DNA from: Chloroflexota bacterium
GTDB lineage: Bacteria > Chloroflexota > Dehalococcoidia > Dehalococcoidales > Fen-1064
Direction: 5' to 3'
Length of the DNA: 6,177 nt
NCBI GenBank assembly: GCA_026389745.1
Contig: JAPLHG010000083.1
Span: 1 to 6,177 of the forward strand
Part shown: positions 1 to 5,490 of the stretch, piece by piece
Position numbering within the stretch: the first letter of the stretch is position 1
How the letters are laid out: every line of letters begins with the position of its first letter
The notes under the pieces: generated by a model
The model's database searches: none
Told to the model about the DNA's origin: nothing
What the model saw: the letters and a program-made list of their open reading frames with translations, nothing else
Made by a program: the position numbers and the translations under genes

Positions 1-938
1 CCCGATTTTTCATACCGAAATTGTTTTGCCAGTTCCGCGATTCTAAAAGGTAACTCTCTGTAAGACCTCGGTTTGCTGGCATAATACTGGAAATGATGCG
101 GGCAGGTCATTGGTCTTAGCATCAATTCTTCTTCATCCACTTTCATGATCGGATACATCGAATCCTTGTAATAAGGATAGTGTCCTGAAGTTTTATATAA
201 GTCTATGTTTGCCAGGTCGGGCGTATAAACATGCTTATATCCTCTCCTAACTTCCTCATCGACAACAAATCGTTCCAGGGTTCTTCTGATTATCGACCCC
301 TTTTCTGTGAAAATGGGAAGCCCTTTCCCAACCAAATCCGTAAACACAAAAAGATCCAAGTCTTTGCCTATTTTCCTGTGGTCTCTCTTTTTAATTTCTT
401 CCTGGGTGAATAAATATTCATCCAGCTCTTTCTGGTTATTGAAGGCGACTGCGTAGATACGCTGGAGCATCGGGCGCTTTTCATCACCGCGCCAGTAAGC
501 TCCTGCGATACTCATTAACTTAAAAGTCTTTATTGCGGAAGTGTATCTAATATGAGGGCCGCGGCACATATCGGTAAAATTTCCCTGCTTGTAAATAGTT
601 ACCTGTTCTTCGAGTAGTTCATCAATCAGTTCTAATTTGTACGGTTGTTTGGCAAAAATCTGGCGCGCCTGCTCTTTGGAAACCATCTCTTTTATGAAAG
701 GGGAATTGCTTTTCACAATTTCCTTCATCTTGGCTTCGATGACGGGCAGGTCTTCCGGAGTTAATTTACGCGGCAGGTCAAAATCATAGTAGAAGCCATC
801 TTCAATCGTCGGACCAATGCCGAATTTTGCATCGGGGAACATCGATTGCACGGCTTCCGCCATAACATGCGCCGTTGAATGACGCATCATATCCAATTTT
901 TTTTCTCTCTCTCGACTGTCCAGCATGTTATCTTCCAT
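1..938 (-). CDS. thrS: Threonyl-tRNA synthetase, N-terminal 312 residues (C-terminus beyond window)
   Basis: This cytoplasmic enzyme charges tRNA-Thr with threonine and edits mischarged Ser-tRNA-Thr. The frame is open from ATG at 938 to the window edge, giving 312 codons of a protein that is usually about 580 to 640 residues. The editing domain starts almost at once: RHSTAH gives H20 and H24, and DMCRGPH gives C125 and H129, the four-residue zinc-like site of the ThrRS/AlaRS second additional domain. Class II motif 1 lies around 212-226, the catalytic zinc cysteine is C279 in RPMTCPHH, and motif 2 begins with FRYE at 307-310. The start is set by GGAGG (947-951) eight bases upstream of the ATG. 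An in-frame TAA at 1014-1016 rules out a long extension, so the N-terminal TGS domain present in E. coli ThrRS is absent. The gene is divergent from the aro operon. The identification is very secure. Confidence 0.97.
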   Translation of the reverse strand, partial: MEDNMLDSREREKKLDMMRHSTAHVMAEAVQSMFPDAKFGIGPTIEDGFYYDFDLPRKLTPEDLPVIEAKMKEIVKSNSPFIKEMVSKEQARQIFAKQPYKLELIDELLEEQVTIYKQGNFTDMCRGPHIRYTSAIKTFKLMSIAGAYWRGDEKRPMLQRIYAVAFNNQKELDEYLFTQEEIKKRDHRKIGKDLDLFVFTDLVGKGLPIFTEKGSIIRRTLERFVVDEEVRRGYKHVYTPDLANIDLYKTSGHYPYYKDSMYPIMKVDEEELMLRPMTCPHHFQYYASKPRSYRELPFRIAELAKQFRYEKS

Positions 939-946
939 AAACAAAA

Positions 947-951
947 CCTCC
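947..951 (-). promoter_or_regulatory. Ribosome binding site of thrS
   Basis: GGAGG is read on the minus strand, eight bases before the ATG at 938. It fixes the start of a ThrRS that begins directly at the editing domain. Confidence 0.8.
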
Positions 952-984
952 CACCCACTCCGGGAACGAGAGACTAACTTTATA

Positions 985-1013
985 ATTATACCAATCAGAG
1001 GCTGTGAGTGCAA
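985..1013 (-). promoter_or_regulatory. Predicted sigma-70-type promoter for thrS
   Basis: On the minus strand a perfect TATAAT (990-985) lies 17 bp downstream of TTGCAC (1013-1008), which matches only the TTG of the -35 consensus. Transcription would begin near 978 and give a leader of about 40 bases, too short for a T-box. The -35 element lies inside the inverted repeat at 1006-1025, so a protein bound there could block this promoter. The -10 match is strong and the -35 match is weak. Confidence 0.5.
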
Positions 1014-1025
1014 TTATTTGCACTC
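1006..1025. repeat. Perfect 8-bp inverted repeat, possible operator
   Basis: GAGTGCAA (1006-1013), a TTAT spacer and TTGCACTC (1018-1025) form a perfect dyad of 20 bp. It overlaps the predicted -35 of thrS and ends 15 bp upstream of the aro -35 at 1041. A binding site for a dimeric regulator between divergent promoters is the most natural reading. It is not followed by a T run in either direction, so it does not look like a terminator. No regulator family is assigned. Confidence 0.55.
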
Positions 1026-1040
1026 GTCAGTTCATCCCAT

Positions 1041-1069
1041 TTGACAAAGTCACTTGCCTGTGATAAATT
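1041..1069 (+). promoter_or_regulatory. Predicted promoter of the aro operon
   Basis: A perfect TTGACA (1041-1046) is followed by a 17-bp spacer and TAAATT (1064-1069), a 4 of 6 match to the -10 consensus. TGA just before it gives an extended -10 (TGnTAAATT). Transcription would begin near 1075-1077, leaving only about 11 bases before the leader-peptide ATG at 1087 and about 206 bases before aroF. It is the best promoter-like sequence on the plus strand of this gap. Confidence 0.6.
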
Positions 1070-1086
1070 TCTAATAAGGTAATAAT

Positions 1087-1182
1087 ATGTTAAACGTCTC
1101 TCAGAAATATTACTATTACTACTTTATGTTTTGGGGGCACAGAAATGTGCTTGAGGGGCGTTGTTGTGAGAAAATAGACTAA
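1087..1182 (+). CDS. Aromatic amino acid leader peptide (31 codons) of the aro operon
   Basis: This short ORF runs from ATG at 1087 to TAA at 1180-1182. It begins MLNVSQK and then reads YYYYYFMFW (codons 8-16, 1108-1134): eight aromatic codons out of nine, covering all three aromatic amino acids, the end products of the pathway encoded downstream. The rest (GHRNVLEG... to CCEKID) has no recognisable feature. AAGGT at 1076-1080, six bases before the ATG, is a modest ribosome binding site. By analogy with enteric leader peptides rich in their regulatory amino acid, translation rather than the product would be functional: slow decoding would signal aromatic amino acid shortage to the RNA switch downstream. 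The codon run and its placement between promoter and terminator make chance unlikely, although translation is not demonstrated. Confidence 0.8.
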   Translation: MLNVSQKYYYYYFMFWGHRNVLEGRCCEKID

Positions 1183-1227
1183 AGTAAATAGTTCCAAGGT
1201 AGAAGTTACGAAGAACCCTCTCAAGCA
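1113..1227 (+). promoter_or_regulatory. Attenuator: competing protector stems and antiterminator of the aro leader RNA
   Basis: Three pairings can be read by hand. (1) A hairpin with GCACA (1137-1141), GAAA loop and TGTGC (1146-1150), extendable by two G-U pairs to 1135/1152. (2) A long AU-rich stem, 1113-1117 with 1187-1191 and 1120-1126 with 1180-1186, that runs through the Tyr codons and encloses hairpin 1. (3) An antiterminator, 1148-1158 (TGCTTGAGGGG) with 1217-1227 (CCTCTCAAGCA), 11 pairs including one G-U. Pairing 3 takes the loop and four bases of the left arm of the terminator at 1210-1242, competes with hairpin 1 for 1148-1150, and would be a pseudoknot with stem 2. A ribosome stalled on the aromatic codons would open stems 1 and 2 and favour pairing 3, allowing readthrough into aroF. 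Folding energies were not computed. Confidence 0.65.
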
Positions 1228-1242
1228 GAGGGTTCTTCTTTT
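1210..1242 (+). terminator. Intrinsic terminator in the aro leader (attenuator terminator)
   Basis: GAAGAACCCTC (1210-1220) and GAGGGTTCTTC (1228-1238) form a perfect 11-bp stem around the 7-base loop TCAAGCA, followed by TTTT (1239-1242). It lies after the leader peptide stop and 39 bp before the aroF start, with no intact gene ending just upstream. It therefore makes most sense as a conditional terminator of the aro operon. Confidence 0.85.
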
Positions 1243-1281
1243 CAGCGACATTCGCCAAAACTTAAAAACAGGAGGAAAGAA

Positions 1282-2334
1282 ATGATAATTATGAAGAGCG
1301 GCGCCACTAAAGAACAGATTGCCACCGTCATCAAGGAGATAGAAAACTACGGCCTGCGTGCCGATGTCTCTCAGGGAGATTTCCGCACTATCATCGGGCT
1401 TATTGGTGATGAGCGCAAAATCCCCTTTGACCACTTTGCCATATTACCGGGAGTAAAGGAGGCAAGGATGGTTGAGACACCCTATAAACTAATCAGTCAT
1501 GAATATGCCAAGCTCGCAGGCGAAAGTGAGCGCAGAATTATCAAGGTCGGTGATATTGAAATCGGCGGGGATGAGTTGGTTTTCATCGCCGGACCCTGTG
1601 CCGTAGAAAGTAAGCAACAACTCTTCAAAATTGCCGAGGGTGTTAAGAAAGCCGGCGCTCACATGCTAAGGGGTGGCATTTTCAAGCCGCGTTCTTCTGT
1701 CCACTCTTTCCAGGGACTGGGAGCCGCCGGAGAAGATGAAGCAACCGAAGCTCTGGAATGGTTCCGTGAAGCGGGTGATAGATTTGAACTGCCTGTCGTC
1801 ACCGAAATCAGAGGTGAATCGCAGGTTGACCTAGTAGCCAGATATGTGGACATCATCCAAATTGGCGCCAGGAATATGTACGACCAGGACCTGCTCGTCA
1901 AAGTTGCCCGAACAGGCAAGCCAATACTATACAAGCGACATTTCGGCGCTGGGATCGAGGAATTCCTGTCATTCGCCGAGTACATGGTAGCAGAGAATAA
2001 CAAAGATATAATCCTCTGCGAACGCGGTATCTTGCCATTAGGTAAAGGTAAAAGCTATACTAGGTACACGCTTGACCTAGCGGCGGTACCGGTTCTCCAG
2101 AAAGAGACCTACCTGCCGGTCATCGTCGATCCAAGCCACGCGGCGGGACGTCGGGACCTGATTTTTAGCCTGAGTTGCGCCAGTGTTGCCGTCGGTGCCT
2201 GTGGTTTGATAATTGAGGTGCACCACAACCCGATAGAGGCGCTGGTAGATAGCCAGCAACAAATCACACCCGACGAACTGAAAAAAATCATCACTGCCTG
2301 TCAGGATATACACAAAGCAATCGGTAACAAGTAA
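1282..2334 (+). CDS. aroF: 3-Deoxy-7-phosphoheptulonate (DAHP) synthase, type I-beta
   Basis: The enzyme condenses phosphoenolpyruvate and erythrose 4-phosphate to DAHP, the first step of the shikimate pathway, in the cytoplasm. The 350-residue protein has an N-terminal ferredoxin-like/ACT-like domain (about 1-70, ending in TPYKLIS) and then the TIM-barrel catalytic domain, the layout of Thermotoga maritima DAHP synthase (338 residues). Expected metal ligands are present: C106 in AGPC, H286 in DPSHAAGRRD, E312 in IIEVH and D323. Substrate-binding motifs KPRSS (135-139), GARN (195-198) and K218-R219 are also present. GGAGG at 1271-1275 lies six bases before ATG 1282; the in-frame ATG at 1291 is too far from it. 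In T. maritima the N-terminal domain gives Tyr and Phe feedback inhibition, and the same is inferred here. It is the first gene of the operon, directly behind the attenuator. Confidence 0.97.
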   Translation: MIIMKSGATKEQIATVIKEIENYGLRADVSQGDFRTIIGLIGDERKIPFDHFAILPGVKEARMVETPYKLISHEYAKLAGESERRIIKVGDIEIGGDELVFIAGPCAVESKQQLFKIAEGVKKAGAHMLRGGIFKPRSSVHSFQGLGAAGEDEATEALEWFREAGDRFELPVVTEIRGESQVDLVARYVDIIQIGARNMYDQDLLVKVARTGKPILYKRHFGAGIEEFLSFAEYMVAENNKDIILCERGILPLGKGKSYTRYTLDLAAVPVLQKETYLPVIVDPSHAAGRRDLIFSLSCASVAVGACGLIIEVHHNPIEALVDSQQQITPDELKKIITACQDIHKAIGNK

Positions 2335-2356
2335 AACGGAGGCTAGCTACTATCCG

Positions 2357-3436
2357 ATGAAGACAATCAGGGTCAAACTGGGGCAAAACAGCTACAATAT
2401 CTGCATTGACTCCGGCATTCTCAGCCAAACCGGACAGATATTAAGAGAACTGGGTTTAAATGATAAAGCGGTTATCATTACCAACCCCATTGTGGAAAAA
2501 CTGTATAGCACCAGCCTGAAACAGAGCCTTGCCAGTAAAGGCTTCAGGACAACCACCCTTTTTGTCCCTGACGGTGAGGAGTACAAATCTCTGGAGTCGG
2601 CGGGGAAGTTGTATCACCAGTTAACGGAATCCGGGGCAGAGAGGACAACACCCCTTCTGGCATTGGGGGGCGGTGTTATTGGCGACCTGGCAGGATTTGT
2701 TGCCGCCACTTATATGAGAGGGGTGCCATTGGTGCAATTACCCACCACCCTGCTGGCACAGGTGGACAGCAGTATCGGCGGGAAAGTCGCTGTTAATCAC
2801 GGCCAGCTAAAGAATAATATCGGCGCCTTCCACCAACCGAAAACCGTGATTTCCGACACTGCTACCCTAAAAACCCTCCCGGATACTGAGATGGCAAATG
2901 GAATCAGCGAGGTCATTAAGTACGCGGTTATCAAAGATAAAGAGCTTTTTACCTATCTTGAGAAAAATCTTGACCTGATTAAGTCATTAGATGATAATGC
3001 GTTGGAAACAATCATCGCTAAATCTGCTCAAATCAAGGCAGAAGTCGTAGAGAACGACGAAAAAGATATGGGTTTGAGGAATACCCTCAATTTCGGACAT
3101 ACTATTGGACATGCCGTCGAGACGGTCTCCGACTTTGAAATCGCCCATGGTCAGGCAGTTGCCATCGGCATGATGGCGATGGTAAAGATTGCCGCCAAAC
3201 TCGGCATAATTGGCCCCAACATTATCATCAGACTGGAGAAACTACTCAAAAGAGCCGGACTGATGACCAGATTACCCCGACTAGAAGTAAAACAGATAAT
3301 GCAGGCAATGCAGTATGACAAAAAAGTTCAGAGCGGCAAGATAAGGTTTATTTTGCCGAGAGCAATCGGGGAGGTATTTATTACCGACGATGTGAATCCT
3401 GCCCTGGTAGAAAAGATTCTGATGGAGTTGAAATGA
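2357..3436 (+). CDS. aroB: 3-Dehydroquinate synthase
   Basis: This enzyme turns DAHP into 3-dehydroquinate (step 2) using NAD+ and a divalent metal. At 359 residues it has the usual length. Visible motifs are the NAD-binding GGGVIGDLAGF (104-114), then QLPTTLLAQVDSSIGGK (127-143), NNIGAFHQP (153-161) and LNFGHTIGHA (244-253). The expected metal ligands are E185, H248 and H264. It starts 22 bp after the aroF stop. GGAGG at 2338-2342 is 14 bases from ATG 2357, longer than usual, but no better in-frame start is visible. Its TGA overlaps the aroD ATG as ATGA. Confidence 0.97.
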   Translation: MKTIRVKLGQNSYNICIDSGILSQTGQILRELGLNDKAVIITNPIVEKLYSTSLKQSLASKGFRTTTLFVPDGEEYKSLESAGKLYHQLTESGAERTTPLLALGGGVIGDLAGFVAATYMRGVPLVQLPTTLLAQVDSSIGGKVAVNHGQLKNNIGAFHQPKTVISDTATLKTLPDTEMANGISEVIKYAVIKDKELFTYLEKNLDLIKSLDDNALETIIAKSAQIKAEVVENDEKDMGLRNTLNFGHTIGHAVETVSDFEIAHGQAVAIGMMAMVKIAAKLGIIGPNIIIRLEKLLKRAGLMTRLPRLEVKQIMQAMQYDKKVQSGKIRFILPRAIGEVFITDDVNPALVEKILMELK

Positions 3437-4089
3437 AGAAGCTAAAACTTTGCGCCAGTATTATCAACACTGACCTTGAAGCCGTGAAAGAGGTGGAATC
3501 ACTCGTTGATTTGTTTGAAGTCAGAATCGACCTGATTGGTGATGGCTGGACTGAAATTGCCCGCCAGTTGAAAAAACCCTGGATCGCCTGCAATCGTATG
3601 GTTGAAGAGGGCGGCAAATGGAATGGCAACGAAGCAAGAAGGATTGAGCGTCTGCTCCAGGCAATAGAACTGGGAGCGGAAATTGTCGATATTGAGTACA
3701 ATGCTAAAAATGTTGACAATATTATCCATTTCGTCAAAAAAAGAGCTTCCTGCTTGTTGTCCTTCCACGATTTTCAGAAGACACCGTCTCTTGATACCTT
3801 GAAACAAATCGTGCAGAATGAGCTAAAAGCAGGAGCAGACATCTGCAAGGTAGTTACCACCGCTCAGAAATTCGAGGATAATCTCACTGTAATGAAACTT
3901 ATTACGGAATCTCCGAAAACGAGGATGATTGCCTTTGCGATGGGTCCCCAGGGATTGATAAGTCGCGTCATGGCTCCTATGGTCGGCGCTGATTTTACCT
4001 ACGGCGCCGTAGAGAGGGGCAAAGAATCCGCACCGGGACAGCTTCCGGTAACCGAAATGCTCAAGATTTATGAGATGATTGTTATATGA
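3433..4089 (+). CDS. aroD: 3-Dehydroquinate dehydratase, type I
   Basis: It dehydrates 3-dehydroquinate to 3-dehydroshikimate (step 3). The 218-residue protein belongs to the type I family, which works through a Schiff base, not to the unrelated type II (AroQ) family. Diagnostic residues are E29 and R31 in FEVRID, H112 in SFHDF, the Schiff-base lysine K139 in ICKVVTTA, R178 in LISRVM and Q203 in APGQ. It is slightly shorter than the E. coli enzyme (252 residues), as is common in thermophiles and anaerobes. GGAG at 3424-3427 lies five bases before the ATG, inside the end of aroB, and the genes overlap by 4 bp (ATGA), so translation is probably coupled. Confidence 0.96.
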   Translation: MKKLKLCASIINTDLEAVKEVESLVDLFEVRIDLIGDGWTEIARQLKKPWIACNRMVEEGGKWNGNEARRIERLLQAIELGAEIVDIEYNAKNVDNIIHFVKKRASCLLSFHDFQKTPSLDTLKQIVQNELKAGADICKVVTTAQKFEDNLTVMKLITESPKTRMIAFAMGPQGLISRVMAPMVGADFTYGAVERGKESAPGQLPVTEMLKIYEMIVI

Positions 4090-4964
4090 AAGACAAGGTG
4101 ATATCAGGCAAGACAAAAATTTGTGGTGTTGTCGGTGACCCCATCGAGCATACGATGTCGCCCGTAATGCACAACACTGTCTTCAAAACGCTGGGTATAG
4201 ACTATATTTATGTCCCCTTCAAAGTAAAGAGTTCGGAGTTACGACAAGCTATTGAAGGCATGAGAGCACTGAACATCAGAGGGCTGAATATCACCATTCC
4301 CCACAAGGTAGCGGTGATGCGATTTCTTGACCGAATAGACCCTCTGGCAGAGAAGATTGGCGCCGTGAATACTATCGTCAATGACGAAGGTATTTTGACC
4401 GGCTACAATACGGATGCCGGTGGTTTTTTACAGGCTTTACTGGAAAAAGACATTAACCCAGCAGGGAAAAAGGTGCTGGTGCTGGGAGCAGGCGGGGCGG
4501 CAAAAGCCATTTGCTTTATTCTGGCGGAACACGGCGCTAACCTGGTCATACTGAACCGCAAACTGGAACTGGACTGGGCACAGGACATCGCACATCGCAT
4601 TGAACAAAACTACACAGCGAATGTCAGAGCCGATGAATTGAACAAAAAAAACTTAGAACAGACTCTGACAAATATCGATATTCTGGTCAACGCCACCAGT
4701 GTCGGCATGAGCCCAAATACCGACGAGACGCCAGTAGATGCCAAACTGCTTTGCTCTGACTTGGTCGTCTTTGACATTATTTATAACCCTTTCCCGACCA
4801 GGTTTCTGCGGGAAGCTAAAACAGCGGGTGCCAAAACTATTGACGGACTGGAGATGCTGGTCTGGCAGGGGGCGCTTTCTTTTGAAAAATGGACAGGCCG
4901 AAAACCCCCGGTTGACCTGATGCGTCAATCAGCACTGAGGCTATTGCAGAGAAATGAAAAGTAA
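4086..4964 (+). CDS. aroE: Shikimate dehydrogenase (NADP+)
   Basis: It reduces 3-dehydroshikimate to shikimate with NADPH (step 4). At 292 residues it is slightly longer than E. coli AroE (272). The N-terminal substrate domain has GDPIEHTMSPVMHN (17-30), NITIPHK with catalytic lysine K74, AVNT with N95, and NTDAGGF with catalytic D110. The Rossmann domain has GAGGAAKA (134-141) and NR at 157-158, where R158 fits NADP preference. Near the end are NATSVGM (202-208) and DGLEMLVWQGA (253-263). The first serine of the usual SxSP shikimate-binding motif is threonine here (T23), a conservative change; S25 is kept. The gene overlaps aroD by 4 bp (ATGA) and has only a weak ribosome binding site of its own, so it is probably translated by coupling. 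Confidence 0.97.
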   Translation: MKDKVISGKTKICGVVGDPIEHTMSPVMHNTVFKTLGIDYIYVPFKVKSSELRQAIEGMRALNIRGLNITIPHKVAVMRFLDRIDPLAEKIGAVNTIVNDEGILTGYNTDAGGFLQALLEKDINPAGKKVLVLGAGGAAKAICFILAEHGANLVILNRKLELDWAQDIAHRIEQNYTANVRADELNKKNLEQTLTNIDILVNATSVGMSPNTDETPVDAKLLCSDLVVFDIIYNPFPTRFLREAKTAGAKTIDGLEMLVWQGALSFEKWTGRKPPVDLMRQSALRLLQRNEK

Positions 4965-5490
4965 TATCGCTCTGATTGGTTTTATGGGCACAGGCAAAAC
5001 AGCCGTAGGACATGTTCTGGCAAAAAAGCTGAACCGGCCGTTGGTTGAAATCGACTCGCTTATTGAACGGAAGGTTGGTAAGTCTATTGCCGACATCTTC
5101 CGGAACGACGGAGAGATCACCTTCCGTGAGCTTGAGATTGAGGCAGTCAGAGAAACCGCAAGGGAGAGAGGAAAGATTATTGTCTGTGGAGGTGGGGTTG
5201 TTTTAAACGCCATCAATATCGACCGTTTGAGAGAGAACAGTATCATTGTCAATCTCGTTGCTTCGCCGGAAATAATTCTGAAACGGACATCAAACAATGA
5301 GGGTAGCCGCCCTCTCCTCAATGTCGACGACCCGGTAAGACGCATCAAAGAATTGATGAAATTCAGAAAACCTTTTTACGAAAGAGGTGCAGATATTACC
5401 ATCGATACTTCAAAACCGGATATTAACACAGCCGCTAATCAAATAATTGACAGGTTGAAATCATATGAAGGCTTCGATTTCCAGGAGTGA
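4954..5490 (+). CDS. aroK: Shikimate kinase
   Basis: It phosphorylates shikimate to shikimate 3-phosphate with ATP (step 5). The 178-residue protein is a P-loop NMP-kinase-like enzyme of normal length. Walker A is GFMGTGKT (9-16, K15). Shikimate-binding residues are D34 in EIDS, R58 in TFRELE and the CGGG loop (78-81). The lid has R119 in SRPLL, and R138 in FRKPFYERGA matches the C-terminal RxxFY motif. The first acid of the usual DxD motif is glutamate (E32). The start lies inside the end of aroE (11-bp overlap) and the end lies inside aroA (26-bp overlap), which shows tight operon packing. Confidence 0.96.
   Translation: MKSNIALIGFMGTGKTAVGHVLAKKLNRPLVEIDSLIERKVGKSIADIFRNDGEITFRELEIEAVRETARERGKIIVCGGGVVLNAINIDRLRENSIIVNLVASPEIILKRTSNNEGSRPLLNVDDPVRRIKELMKFRKPFYERGADITIDTSKPDINTAANQIIDRLKSYEGFDFQE

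Noticed and set aside
231..413. Plus-strand ORF of 60 codons
   Set aside because: It lies antisense to the well-conserved thrS coding sequence, with no ribosome binding site or recognisable product.
939..978. T-box or attenuator in the thrS leader
   Set aside because: The predicted thrS leader is only about 40 bases, with no terminator hairpin and no Thr-rich leader ORF.
1006..1025. CIRCE element (HrcA operator)
   Set aside because: The half-sites GAGTGC and GCACTC occur in the reverse order and with a 4-base spacer. CIRCE has TTAGCACTC first, a 9-base spacer and then GAGTGCTAA, and no heat-shock gene is next to it.
1137..1150. GCACA-GAAA-TGTGC hairpin as a stand-alone terminator
   Set aside because: The stem is only five strong pairs and no T run follows; it fits better as the small protector hairpin of the attenuator.
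1126..1182. Shorter leader peptide starting at ATG 1126 (MFWG...)
   Set aside because: It has no ribosome binding site and would skip the Tyr run; the in-frame ATG at 1087 with AAGGT is better.
1076..1245. T-box riboswitch upstream of aroF
   Set aside because: The conserved T-box sequence (AGGGTGGNACCGCG-like) and the long stem I are absent, and the leader is too short. The translated aromatic codon run explains the terminator better.
1090..1434. Minus-strand ORF of 114 codons across the leader and the start of aroF
   Set aside because: It is the complement of the leader and the aroF N-terminus. It has no recognisable domain, and the plus-strand gene there is certain.
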